Positions 1-11,847 are shown, numbered from the stretch's first letter. The stretch is DNA of 64,000 nt from Pontederia crassipes (GCA_030549335.1 CM060188.1:44605696-44669695), one strand, 5' to 3'. Program-made: numbers and translations. The notes: generated by a model from the letters alone, not told the origin.

Positions 1-654
1 TTTTAATAGAGCAAAACTGATTTATTATGTGTGTGTGGGTAGGGGGGTTTCTATTTGTATAATTACTTCATAAATAATAAATATTTTATTATTAGTATAA
101 TAATTTTTTTATAATTTAATGTGTTTTCATCACATTATGAAAAACTAAATTTAATAGTTCTATTATTATAGTTATAAAATTAAATATATTTACATTAGTT
201 TTAATTTATATATATTTTTATAAATCTTATTCTAATAAATAGGAGTCTGAAAAAATCAAACCTCTTGGGAATAATTTTTTATAAATGATTTTAAGATGAT
301 TTTTTGTAATTTTAGAAATCAACTCAAAAAATATGGGGGAACTTTTTAAATAAAAAATCAATCTGACTTGATCCATTTTCACTTATTCATAAATAATAAT
401 GGAGAAATTGACCTTGATTGTTAAATAATACCCCTTTAAAATAACTAATTTCATAACAATTAAAATATTACGTGAGAATAATATTCAATAAAATGTTTAA
501 AAAATAATTTAGTTTGAGACAAAATAATAGTAATGGTAATAATTAAGTAACCTTTAGAAAAAAAAAACGTGCGTCACCGAGTGCTGTAATATTCAAAACT
601 AGTGAAGATTCTCGCGCTTTGTGCGATTAAAATGTTAGTAATATATTAATAATA

Positions 655-1145
655 TTAAAATTTAGTTATACATTCAATTTATAATATTAAGAAAATATAC
701 TTATATGTTAAATTTGAAATTATGTCCATAGGTAACTTTAAGAAATCTCATTTGAATTATAGAGTTCAATTATAAGGAGATAACAAATAATATTTAATAA
801 TTTTAAGTTTATATGTATGATAATGACATATAAGGCTTCTTCAATAGTAAAGTGGTGGATCTTTAGATGACAAAATATTAACATATTTTAACTATATGTT
901 TAAAATCTAAAAAATGTGCATAAATCATAAACATTTACAAGGGATATCATATTTTATATGTTTCAAAATATTACTAATATTTTTATATAATCAGATCTCA
1001 TAAAAATTTATTTATACATTCATATATAATATTGGGAAAATATGCTGATAAGATAAAATTCAAATTATGATCCTAGGTATCTTTAAAAAAACTTTTTTGA
1101 ATTACAGAGTTCAATTATAAGGTGGCAATAAGTAATATTTTTTTA
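655..1145 (+). repeat. Degenerate direct repeat pair in the spacer
   Basis: About 140 bp at 655-795 recurs imperfectly at 1005-1145. Both copies share a 'ttatacattcawwtwtaatatt' type block, 'aaattatg', a 'taggtaWcttta' block and 'gagttcaattataagg'. The copies differ at many bases, so this is an old local duplication. It is repeated in units B and C. Confidence 0.6.
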
Positions 1146-2952
1146 TGCATAAAGAAGGATGAATAATGTGTATCTTTTTCCAATATTCAATTTAGAGAAT
1201 GATCAAAACATATCATTTTTACATTATCAAAACTTATCATCTTTACAGTATTTTTAATATTTAAGCTAATACCCTAACAGTGACACATTACAATTAAATT
1301 GTTACTATAGTACAAAAACAAAAGTTTAACCAAGAGAGGAGAGAGAACCTATTAATGAGTCAATGAGTGGAAATTATTGTATTATCATTCTTTATTATTT
1401 TATATAATGCCTAACATAACTTAGATTTTATTTGTTAATAAAAATACACGATCCAAATGTTACAAATATTAAAGTATTGAAGGAATTAATAGATATATAA
1501 ATTTGATGTTATAATAGGTATTTATGAATATATTTTTCATTTGACCGGTTGCCATGAATATTTAAGTCCACTCTATCTCCAAGTGATTTTTTATATAGGG
1601 CTATTACGTGAGTGGTTATTAATAACTTATCAACTTAGTTAAGTTATTCTAAAATAACTATAAACATTTATTCATATTAAACTATTGCAGTCATATTTTT
1701 TATAGATAAACAAAAGACTTTTAAATAATATATTTATTTTTATCTTGAAGATGTGGCACTCTCATGAGAATTGGTCAAGTTCAACTTCTCATTCCAAGCT
1801 ATCTTCTTTTATTATATCAAGTATAGATAAGAAATCAACATATCAATTAAATAGGTAAATAAATTATTCACATTTTTTTTGTGATATCTTGTCGTAACAA
1901 CCCATAATTAACAACATATAAATGTAATCTAATTAGCACATATTATGTATAGTTGGACAACATTTAAAGCTATGCCGAGTGTCATATATAGATTAAAAAT
2001 AGATTAAAAACCTGCTGACATTTAGATTTTGTAAATGAAATAGTTCGAACAATAATAATGTATTCAAGTTAACTAAGGCCACTCATCATATCTTATTATA
2101 ATAAAAAATCTAATATATGAATTTATAATAAAAAAATAAAGAATGAGGATATTATATATGTTTTAAATTATGAGATCAAAACGTGGAATTAGGCCATACA
2201 ATGCAATTATGAAATTAAGCCATACAATAAACTAAAACTTCTGAAAAAAATATGATTATATATCAATGTACATATAATATCAAAACTGAATTAATTAAAT
2301 TGCAATATTTTCCTATTTTTAAATATTGAAGGAAGTCATTATGTAATGAATTCCAAAGAAAAACTAAGAAATGATGCTATAGCAAATCACAAAAGACTGC
2401 TTAAGAAAATTTCTATCAAAAGAAAAATAACTAAGAAAAATCTTTTAAACCGGTGTGGTGCACTTTGAGTTCTCCCCTATGTAGTGGACCAATTGTGCTT
2501 AGATTCATTGTGCAAGGCCTTTAGATAGATGTATCTACAAAATAAACAAAATATTTATATAAAGAAAATTTTATCTCGTGACAAAATATATTAAGAAACA
2601 AAAATATTAAAAATTTGTAAAAAGAAAGGCATGCAGTTATTTTTAAATTTTGGCTTGATTATTTTAATCAGTCTATATTTTTCATTTACCTAATGTGTCA
2701 TATAGGATATTAGTAAAGTTGAGAGAGAAGAGAATAATAATCATTAACTAAAAAATCATAAAAGAAGATAAATATGAGTTGAGAGAGAATGCAGTTCAAT
2801 TACTTACAAAAATACTATTAAAATATTTTAAACGAATATCAAATTAATATGACAATGAAAATACTCATATAAATAAAATGGATGCGAAAAGCACAAAAGA
2901 GGCTTTAAATTTCGTTTCAGAATTTTAATATATATGGAGCTTCAACTAAATA

Positions 2953-3128
2953 ATGGATCCATAAGAATATTAAACTACATCAGTGAGAAAATATGTAAGT
3001 AAATAATTTGCTACAACGAAGAAATACATATGCCAATTGGGCAAAAAGAATCGTAATATCCAGCTTTAAGTAAATAAGACCGGATCCATAAGAATATTAA
3101 GCTACATAAGTGAGAAAATACGTAAGTA
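2953..3128 (+). repeat. Short direct repeat of about 45 bp
   Basis: The string 'ggatccataagaatatta' followed by 'ctacat', 'agtgagaaaata' and 'gtaagtaaa' occurs at about 2955-3001 and again at about 3083-3128, with few mismatches. It is also present in units B and C. Confidence 0.7.
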
Positions 3129-3524
3129 AAGAGAAAATTATCCATAAGAGTTTGCTACATTTATGTGGTTGCCATGATGGTGTTCAACGTGCTCAAGTGA
3201 TTTGATTCTCGTCAAATGCTTTCGGATGGCTTCACTTCACGAAGGAGGTTTCAAATGTGTTAATAAGTGAGGTTTGTTTGGAGAGCTCTCAATAATAAAT
3301 TAAAATACACATATACAGAATTATTTTATATTATAAAAATATAATAAAATATAAAGAGCCAATATCTAATTTATAAATAATTAATTATAATATTAAAATT
3401 TTAAAACACAATTAATAATTAGTTCAAATGATATTTATGACACTAAAGTATGAAAATAATAAAACAATATAGAAAATTCAGGAAAAAAGGGATGAACGGT
3501 GGTTTGGGATTGGTTCTGATTTCT

Positions 3525-3561
<37 letters not shown>

Positions 3562-4216
3562 ATAAATAATAGTTAACAAAAAAATTTGCAAAATTTAACG
3601 CACATTAAGTTAGAATGTATTTATATATGATTGTTTTACATTATAAAAAAATATGATAGAATATAAACAGTCAATGCATAATTTATATGAATATCAAGGA
3701 TGCATTTATGTACTTTTTAAATTGAGATACAAAGAGCTAGCATATGATTGATTAATAATTAATTATGATGATTTCAATACACAAAATCATAATGAAAATA
3801 TCAAGTGCATGTGCTAAGAATGAAATGATGATATTTATAATATTAAACGATGAGACTATTACAAAATTCAAAAAAATGAGAAAGATAAAAAAAATAGAAT
3901 GAATGATGGCTTTGATCATTCTTAATCCTCAGGATATTTTTTACGTAAGATAAATAGGAAATCGCTCATTAGTTTACAGATTAGACATTTCTTTTTTATT
4001 AGATGTAAAATATTTGTTATTGTAAGAAAAAATATAATAGAGTTGACGTATAATTTGTGAAATTTAATACACATTAATCATAAGTGCATTAGATATATTA
4101 TTTTATATTAAAAAATATAACAAATATAAAGAATCATTATAATGTATCCATGCAGATTGGGAAGGCGCGGTCCTACATATCTATTTCTACTTATATTTTA
4201 TATGCCAAATGCCGAC

Positions 4217-4450
4217 TCAATCCATCTTTCCAACTCCAATACACAACCAAAGCATCAGACGTATCAATCTAAAATGATAAATGGAAATAAAATCCAATAC
4301 TAAATGATCGGTTGATACAGCAACGGACGATTGAACGCCCAAGCGACCGAGGGGAGGAAGCGTGCAACCCGCATCGCAGCTTGGCGAATCATGAGGAAGA
4401 GACTGCAGAGCATGAGTAAGCTTATCCATAGTGTAGCAGCTGCTGCACAA
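4217..4450 (-). other. Unassigned 77-codon open frame in the spacer (unit A)
   Basis: A patch of higher GC than its surroundings gives a 77-codon frame starting MCSSCYTMDKLTHALQ. An overlapping minus-strand frame reads as a hydrophobic stretch (AAAATLWISLLMLCSLFLMI) followed by basic residues. It has no upstream Met before a stop, so it would need a missing exon. The CT-rich microsatellite just upstream (4525-4580) could be a 5' leader. I do not recognise either frame. Identical frames occur at 19295-19528 and 34354-34587, because the region is triplicated. It may be a gene fragment carried in the spacer. Confidence 0.2.
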
Positions 4451-4520
4451 CCTGCGACAATCGTCACCAATTCGTCTCTCTCGTTAAAATTGTTCAGCTG
4501 ATTTTGGAGTGGTCACTCGT

Positions 4521-4524
<4 letters not shown>

Positions 4525-4580
<56 letters not shown>
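4525..4580. repeat. (GA)n microsatellite, unit A
   Basis: Nearly pure GA tract. Its counterparts are at 19603-19662 in B (slightly longer) and 34663-34683 in C, where the tract is short, interrupted by GGGG, and forms the left edge of the filler junction. Confidence 0.95.
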
Positions 4581-4584
<4 letters not shown>

Positions 4585-5354
4585 AAGATGCAATGATAAT
4601 ATCATGTAACAATGATAATTATTAAGCATCATATATATATGATTAATTATACAGTTAATTTCCTTTTTTTTAAATTCGCCCTAATATTATATTCTCCATT
4701 GGTTCTTTACAATTTTCGTCTCTTCAACGAATCGATCTAAGCGATCTACACATGCTGACACTACATACATGCTACATGTCATGGAAACATGTTTCATTTT
4801 GTTTATTCGTGAATATAATGGCCGATTGATAAAAATTTTCCACTAATTATGTGTATGCTCCAAATCTTGGTTTATTAAAATTGCTGTAATTTATTTGTAG
4901 ATGAGTCATGATATATATATATATATAATTAAAATGGTGAATAGAATCGTAAGACAGTTAACTAATAAAATTACAGAAAAGGAAAGAGCAAGAACTTATT
5001 TATAGAATTAATATTAACTCCGGCTTACTTTTGCATAACAAATTAAAATCCTAATTAAAATTATCTACTTGAATACGACATTATATGTGGTATTTGCATC
5101 TGGTGGATCTTGCACCCGCCTATGACAGGAGTTAATTAATTAGCTGAAAACTTTCTATTCGTATAAGAAATTGATTACATATAATTTCCGCTGCCAAGTG
5201 TCAATGGGGGAGACATATAATAATAATAATAATAATAATAACAAAAAATAACAAAAGAATGATGGAAAATAAAGCATAGTGCTTTGTGCGATAACTCAGT
5301 CGCTGCGGGCAAACAAAAAAAACTAAGCAATAACAACATAAAATTAACTAATGA
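4581..5354. other. AT-rich DNA downstream of the RING gene, unit A
   Basis: No gene seen. It contains short AT and AAT microsatellites (about 4909-4927 and 5218-5240). The matching part of unit D (about 40600-41262) differs at roughly 7-10 percent of positions by eye. This contrasts with near identity inside the adjacent RING gene. Confidence 0.6.
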
Positions 5355-6266
5355 TTAACGCATAGCCGAGGAGACGCCGGCGGGAATCAGAGAGCGGCAA
5401 AGGGGGCAGAACGGCTTCTCCTCCAGCCAGCGACGGAGACAGGCGGGGTGGAAAGGGTGGGCGCACGGCGTCACCCCGACTTCCTCCCCGACGTCGAACT
5501 CTAGCAAGCAGATCGGGCACGCTTTCTCTCGCACCGCCGTCGGCGATGGCGCCGGCGCCCTTCCCTCTCCGCAGCTTGCGTCTTCTTTTTCTTCTTCTTT
5601 GTACACGACCATCTTGAGCTGGGGTTCTGGCGCAGGGCCACGCGTGGCCTCGTCGATGACCACCCAGGCCGCGGCCTCCACCATCACAATACGGGTTGGA
5701 GCCGACGAGTGTGACGACAAGAAGCGGCGCATGCGCTCCTGAAGGAAGCAACCGACGCACGCGTACAAGAATTCTGCGTAGCCGTCGTCGAGGTCGGGGC
5801 GAGCGAGGACCAAGTCAAGAATCGCTCCTCGTAGGAGGGACAGCTGCGATAGTGGGATCGTGAACCTGGTGGAGTGATCGACGCCCCACGTCGGCGTGGC
5901 CTCCGGAGACGGCGGCGGTGTGCCACGGCGAGTTCTCACGCGGAACCATAGCCGCAAGGTAATCTCATCGTCGTCCATGTCCTCCACGTCCATGTCCTCC
6001 TCCAAGAAGTGGAGTCTTGAACCATCGATGCCCATGGCGACGTTATTGTATTGCAAATACGTCCAATCTATCGGCAGATCACCACCGCCAGAAGGAGAAG
6101 AAGAAGAAGTAGTAGTAGGAAGAGGAGGAGGAGAAGAGTCTTGATAGTCTCCTCCGCGCGAAGCCGCCATGGCGATGGTTCTGCCTGCAGTCGCGTGCGC
6201 AGTGGATCGACGGAGGAGGGGAGTTCTTGGAGTTCTTAGAGCGAGTTCTTGGAGCGGGAGCTGCAA
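5355..6266 (-). CDS. RING-H2 finger protein, putative E3 ubiquitin ligase (unit A copy)
   Basis: Single-exon frame of 303 residues. The C-terminal RING has all eight zinc ligands: C250, C253, C268, H270, H273, C276, C287 and C290 (C-x2-C-x14-C-x-H-x2-H-x2-C-x10-C-x2-C). This is the C3H2C3 arrangement typical of E2-binding ubiquitin ligases. A Trp four residues after C276 fits the E2-contact position. The N-terminal 240 residues have a Pro/Ser-rich stretch, an acidic patch (about 88-100) and an uncharacterised domain; no membrane segment is obvious. The start may instead be Met33 (MAASRGGD), which lies in a better context. A TATA-like element lies upstream at 6324-6331. It is divergent to the JAC1-type copy. 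Its substrate is unknown. Compared with the B and D copies it has one Gly-to-Ser change near residue 230. Expression of each copy is inferred, not shown. Confidence 0.85.
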   Translation of the reverse strand: MQLPLQELALRTPRTPLLRRSTAHATAGRTIAMAASRGGDYQDSSPPPLPTTTSSSSPSGGGDLPIDWTYLQYNNVAMGIDGSRLHFLEEDMDVEDMDDDEITLRLWFRVRTRRGTPPPSPEATPTWGVDHSTRFTIPLSQLSLLRGAILDLVLARPDLDDGYAEFLYACVGCFLQERMRRFLSSHSSAPTRIVMVEAAAWVVIDEATRGPAPEPQLKMVVYKEEEKEDASCGEGRAPAPSPTAVREKACPICLLEFDVGEEVGVTPCAHPFHPACLRRWLEEKPFCPLCRSLIPAGVSSAMR

Positions 6267-6867
6267 GAATTAGAAAGAGCGCGTTAGGGAGTAAAGAAAG
6301 AAACAAAGAAAGCAGTTGTTACGTTTATATAGGCTCTCATCGGACTGGACTGGAGTCCGTTAGAAATCTTGGGACTTCTTTAATGTCATTCCCTCAACGG
6401 TAACAACAGCAAACCAAAAGAAAGAAGAAATAAATATTTGTTCATTCGATTAATATATATATATATATATGTATATATTATATTCACTAGCTGCGAAGGT
6501 CCATTTCTTTTTTTTGTGTGTGTGATTTGAATTATAAATAATAGATTCATGACAGGTGAAAAAAAAAATTAATGACAAAAAATGATGCATATCATATTGA
6601 TTAAAATTAATGGAAACTAAGATAAATATACTATTAAAAATACTCGTGTATTCACTATATTTAAATTTAGTAGAAAATAATAATAATTGGTCAGGCTTCG
6701 AGGCATCATCATAAAAACTCCTGGTAGCTGCTACTTTACATGCCTTGTCGTTTCTCTGACCTCGCTCAGTCGCTCCCTTTCTGCTGAATTCTTCGCAGTC
6801 ATCGTGGAGTCACAGTAGAATCTGCTCTGCGTTCCGCTTGGCCGTAATCCCCACGGGCGTCTTCGGC
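6267..6867. promoter_or_regulatory. Divergent promoter region between RING gene and JAC1 copy, unit A
   Basis: About 600 bp separate the two divergent starts. Reading toward the RING gene, a TATATAAA-type box lies at 6324-6331, 58 bp before the first possible start codon. The remainder is AT-rich, with an AT microsatellite near 6450-6478. Relative to unit D, about 80 bp of CT-rich sequence just upstream of JAC1 (near 42690-42770 in D) is missing here. The truncated JAC1 copies may therefore have altered leaders. Confidence 0.55.
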
Positions 6868-7978
6868 ATGTCGCGCACGAGCTCGGACTTGGACTTCAGG
6901 GACGTGTTCGGCGGCCCGCCGCGGCGGTCCGGCGCGTACGAGGGGCAGCGCAGCCGCGCGGATTCCTTCGACTCTTCTGCTCTACTCAGGGGAAGAGTCC
7001 GGGGAGGTGGGGAGCGCGTGGCCTCACGGCAGCGCCTCTCCGCCTCGCCGGGCCTAGTGGAAAAGCCCGTCTTCGGGGAGCTCGACAGTCCTGCTCGGCG
7101 TCGGCATTTGACAGACGATTTCTTCGACGATGTATACCTCGGCAGCGATCAGTCCGGCAATTCGACGCCGAGGAGGGTCGACCAGGACGTGTTCTCTCCA
7201 ACTCCGGGCTCCCGGGTCCTCTGTCCCAATAGGCATGGGTCCTCGCTGCTCCCGCGACACATGCCCGTTCTCCTCTTTTTGTTGTGTATAAAGATTTGGA
7301 TTTCAGGTTTTTTATGCAATTTCTGCTATAATTTAAATATAGTGCATCAATGCAGAATGTATATACGGGCTAGTTGATATGTATTCTACTTCTTTCGGTA
7401 ATCTGACATGAATGATTTACCCACATAACAAATTCAGTTTGAACATTTTGATTCCTGTTATGGATGCAGTTTGTGCTAATTAGCCCCAAAATCATCTGTA
7501 ATCTCATTATGGACGAATTTATCGACGGCACCGATCCGTCGAAAAAACGGTCGTCGCAAATTATTTTTCAACGGTCGGAAAAAATTCGTTGAAAGTATCG
7601 ACGGTTACGTTTTGACCGTCGAAAGTTTTGGCGATCAAAATCTTCGAAAGTTTCGGCGGTCGTCGCAACCCGCCGAAACTTTCGGCAGTTTGCAACCGTC
7701 GAACTTTCGACGGTCGCAACCGTCGCAAAAAAATTTTAAAATATAAAAAAAATTAGCGGCCCGCCAATGGCAAGATCCGACCGCCAGATCACGCCCGCGG
7801 CCGGCCAAATCTGACCGCTAGTGGCCGATCAGATCTGACCGCCAGATCTAGCCGCGGGAGGGAGAGGGTCGTCGACCGGGAGGTCGTCGGGCGGATCGTC
7901 ATGTCGTTGAGGGAGAGAGATGTCGTCGAGGGAGGGAGAGAGGGAGAGAGAAGTAGATAATGGAGTGGGATTGGGAAG

Positions 7979-8024
<46 letters not shown>

Positions 8025-8351
8025 TGGAAAGATGAGAAGGCGGGAAAACGAAAAAAAGCGGGATAGTGAAATTTTAATTACCGACGGCTCTGACCGTCAG
8101 AAAAGCAAATATTAATTATTTTTAATATTATCGACGGTTGTGACCGTCGAAATTTATTTAATTATAAAAATAAAATACTATATTTAGTTATATATAATAT
8201 TTATTTTTTATTTTATCAATGATTTGAACTGTTCGCTAATTATTACCGACGGTCGGAACTGTAAAAAATTGCGACGGTTCAGACTATCGCTAATTATATT
8301 AATAAAATACTCCTCATATTATATTATTATATATTTAACGATGGTTACGAC

Positions 8352-11091
8352 TGTCACGGACATGTCCTAAAAATATCATTTGTGCATAATCATGCATTTA
8401 ATTAACATACTAAGTTAGTTTAGATGTCCATTTAGTGATATTTGTATATAATAATTAATATTTCGATTAGTGCATAATGATTACTTAATTATCGATAAAC
8501 ATTACAAAGTAATTATATAGGATTATTAGGAATAAATCATAAAATTTCTAAACATTATAATATATATGTTTAAATAAGATTAAGTAAGCTTAATTAGAAT
8601 TAAAATACTTAGTTATGATAAAAAAATGTGATTAGCCATCACTTAAATTCCAAGTAGTTGAAGCAGACAGGTGAGAGCTGCTCAAAGGGATATTTTTCCA
8701 AACCACCATAAAATCTCATAAAATTCAGAAAAAAATATATAAGCCACTTAACATTATATTTTCACCGTAGAATTACCAAAGGAAGAACTCGAGCGAGCCA
8801 ACCTAGGGAAAATCGGGAACGTCGGCTGTTCCAGGTGAGTTTTGATCCGAAAAATTTTCTTCTGATTGAGAGAATCATTACTTGGTGATAAACGAACCAT
8901 AAATTCTGAAATTTTGTATGGTTCATACATTCGAAGTTAGCTTTCCATAGCCCTCTGGAATCACCTAAAAATGAGTTTTATAGAGGAAGTTATGAACTTA
9001 CCTTCGCAAGTCACTCATTCTGTCCTGAGTCTGATATAAGTTTCATTAGTAAATTAGGGCACGATTATAATAGAGTGAATTAGGGTTTGAAATTTGGATA
9101 TGCTTAAATAGACATTTCAAGGGTTCGGCGAGAGATGAAATCATCCTATTTGAACTTGTATTTTGGAAGAAATGAATTTTTCATTTCATAGTGATGCTTC
9201 TGTCAGATTCCATGACATTAACAGATTGCGACCCGAATTAACTATTTTTGTTATAAGTCTATATAGCGAGTTAAATTCTAAAATTTTTATGACAAAACAC
9301 TAATGAAGTCTAGTTTTCAAGAAAATTATGCTCTAGTTAAATGGACAAGTATGAAGCATATAAATCAATATTTCGGTGACATACAGTCTGCCATGGCACA
9401 AACCCTAGGTTAGATTTCTTGGTATGTCCTGACTTACTCACTTGATATTTAATATTGATACTTAGGGGTTGAAAACCTTAGTATGTCTAGTTTCTAATTA
9501 ATCCAAAATCATAAGATTTGCCCATGTGGTTAAAAAATTATGAATTATTGATTGACAGACACTCAGTCTGAAATCCTGAAACAACACCTAGTTAAGCTTT
9601 GGAGAATTAAAAAGTTCTAAGTGTAGAATAGCTTATGAATATAAATTTCTTAAGTTAGAAATCAGTATTAGAGGAGATTATATGCATTTGAGGGTGCATA
9701 AGCATTCATACATCATGAGCATGCATTGCATATTACCTTACTAGTGATCAGGAAGTAAGAAGACATTATTGTTTGTAGGAAAACCTCAAGTTGTAAGTGA
9801 AAGGAAGGAAATCTAATAAACCTCCTTGAAGTGATAAAGTACAAGGTGAGTGAGTAAATTTACAACATAAAATATTATATGTTAATTCTTTTATTTATGG
9901 TATTACCTCAAGCAAAGATTATTATTGTTATTATTGAAACATATCTTGCACTATAAAAAGTAATTATGATATGTTTTAAGAATTTCATATGAGATGGAGT
10001 AATATCTTATACAAAAATATTTTCAGAGAACAATGCTTGTGAAGTGAAAATAAGTTTTATTTGATAATGATATGAGATTATGACATGTGTATTTTGATAT
10101 TGTTAAACTCCATGTGTTCATTAGCCATGCTGTTTGAAAAAGATCTTTGGGACCGTATTTGATATACATGAAGCCTTTGGGGCGTATATCGGATGTCTTT
10201 GCCCTTTGGGAGCTGCTCTGCGTGTACGTATTAACCCATGATCGCTATGCGTATTTGAGAATCATGAGGGTGGCACACAATCATGATTGGGATACGTATT
10301 GACCCATGATTTGCTCTGCGTATCTGAGACTCTTGATGGTGAAGCTCTGCTTAGCTGTATGACACGCAATCATAGAGGGATACGTATTGACCCATGATGA
10401 GTACGTGCAATGAGACATGTGTGGAGTTTAATTATGAAAATAATGATATTATGAGTTACTTTTACTTATATGAAAGTTCATATGATTTGACAAGTTATGT
10501 TATATGTGATATGCTTTAAATGTTTTATCATATGGAGAATGTGGTTATTTAATGTTTTATGCACTCGTATTGTTCCCTTATGTTGTACTTTTATTCCACT
10601 CACTGAGCAAATGATTATTGCTCATAAAACCCATTTTAAATGTTTTTTTAGATACTCGTAAGTTCTCGAGTTGAGTCGATTCGGAGCTTATTTTTGCTGC
10701 ATATAGATGAGGTCGAGCCGCTGGAGCACTTTAATCTCCCTTCGCTTTTGTTTTTGGAAGCACGCATGTGTAATAGATAGTCTTAGATATGTTGTAATTA
10801 AGTTTGTGAGAAACTTTTTGTAAGATTGTATAAGACTTGATCCTGTGAGGTTATATGTCAAATCGTTTGTGGAAAAAAAAAGTATAGCGACAATATGCGA
10901 ATGTCATATCTTATAGCTTTTTATTAAACTTTGATGCATATATATATATATATATCTTTTGTATGTGTGTTGGCAAATACCACAAGATAACTAAGGGAGG
11001 AGGTTTTGCCGATTTTATTTTTGGAATTGCTAAACATAACTAAGAGTGTGATAATTGGAATTAGAACTTAGTCACGGAGTTGGGTGTGACA
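8352..11091. mobile_element. Solo LTR 1, nested in the CACTA remnant (unit A)
   Basis: The 2740-bp element begins TGTCACGGACATG and ends GGTGTGACA (TG...CA ends). It is flanked by a perfect 5-bp target duplication, ACGAC, at 8347-8351 and 11092-11096. It has no gag-pol coding region and no second LTR, which defines a solo LTR left by LTR-LTR recombination. Internal imperfect repeats around 10140-10400 contain 'tacgtattgacccatgat'. Long LTRs with such repeats occur in chromovirus-type Ty3/gypsy elements, but the family assignment is inference. Unit C has the CACTA sequence without this insertion. Confidence 0.88.
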
Positions 11092-11106
11092 ACGACTGTC
11101 GGAAAT

Positions 11107-11520
11107 TATGACGGATAGATATCCATCGGAAATATCGACGTTCCTAATCGTCAAAAAATAAAATAATAATATAACAAATTACATAATTTATTATTTTCAT
11201 TTCCGACGGTTGTAACCGTCGGAAATTGCGACGGATGGATATCCATCGAAAATATCGACGTTCCTAATCGCCGAAAAATAAAATAATAATATAAAAAATT
11301 ACATAATTTATTATTTTCATTTTCGACGATTGTAATCGTCGGAAATTACGTTGGAAATTGCGACGATATCTGTCGGAAATATCGACGTTCCTAATCATTG
11401 AAAAATAAAGTAATAATATAATAAATTATATAATTTATTATTTTTATTTTCGACGATTGTGACCGTCGGAAAAAAATTTCCATCGCAAATTGCGACGGAT
11501 TTCTATCCGTCGAAAATTGT
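11107..11520 (+). repeat. Tandem repeats of about 120 bp within CACTA DNA (unit A)
   Basis: Three to four imperfect tandem copies share the anchor 'atcgacgttcctaatcg' at about 11134, 11254 and 11380, giving a period of 120-126 bp. Each contains an AT-rich core and a GACGGTTGTAACCGTC-like palindrome. The same array appears near 26200-26600 (B) and 35790-36190 (C). Confidence 0.85.
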
Positions 11521-11847
11521 CCGTGGGAAAATGACAATTTTCTTGTAGTGATAGCAGGTATTCTGAGATAAACTTTCTGCCTGGTAGCCTTTGTGGCTGT
11601 TGTTAATTTTGTCTGAAATTATTGTTCATGGATTTATCATTGAAGTCTACTTGTTAATTTTGTTTGACGTTAATGTTCACGGATGTCATGAAAGCTTAGT
11701 TGTTGATTTCGTTATTAATGGTTGTCATTAATGTTTGTAAGTCTAAAAGGTTTCATGGTTGCAACATTCATGTTAAAATGGCGTAGAGTATCCATTCCAT
11801 GGCATTGACCTACAAAATTCTACATTCAAGGTGGAAGATATTGATGA

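Larger units (their letters stand above)
1..4216. other. AT-rich intergenic spacer of unit A
   Basis: Very AT-rich DNA with no credible coding region. It holds several degenerate internal direct repeats and an AT microsatellite at about 3531-3560. A recurring motif of roughly 90 bp appears near 3300, 3600 and 4070; each copy contains runs resembling 'attttatattataaaaa' followed by 'tataaagagtc'-like text. Copies lie at 15067-19294 and 30139-34353. In unit D only the first 280 bp or so exists, so most of this spacer is either an insertion in A-C or a deletion in D. Confidence 0.7.
7482..11550. mobile_element. CACTA-type DNA transposon remnant in JAC1 intron 1 (unit A)
   Basis: The right end reads TTTTCTTGTAGTG at 11538-11550, the reverse complement of the CACTACAAGAAAA terminus typical of plant CACTA (En/Spm) elements. 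Internal DNA is packed with inverted and direct copies of a GACGGT/ACCGTC motif, as in CACTA subterminal repeats. No left CACTA terminus is visible: the sequence simply departs from the parental intron near 7482, so the left end appears deleted. No transposase reading frame is seen, so the element is non-autonomous. It contains the nested solo LTR at 8352-11091. Unit D has an empty intron at this place (around 43455-43510). Confidence 0.82.

Noticed and set aside
5344-5760. Overlapping minus-strand frame of 138 codons within the RING gene, and its plus-strand counterparts near 5896-6239
   Set aside because: They share GC-rich RING coding DNA in other frames. They have Arg/Pro-rich composition typical of shadow frames and no recognisable domain. 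The same holds for copies in units B and D.
6986-7260. Antisense frames over JAC1 exon 1
   Set aside because: They are shadows of the exon 1 frame, which is supported by splicing into the intact gene in unit D.
8343-11104. A 9-bp duplication (ACGACTGTC) around the nested element
   Set aside because: The extra TGTC is part of the element's own left end (TGTCAC) or of the host sequence. Taking TGTCAC/GTGACA as the ends leaves the 5-bp ACGAC duplication expected for an LTR.
11107-11520. CRISPR-like array from the 120-bp repeats
   Set aside because: Repeats are imperfect and adjacent, without unique spacers. This is plant CACTA subterminal DNA.
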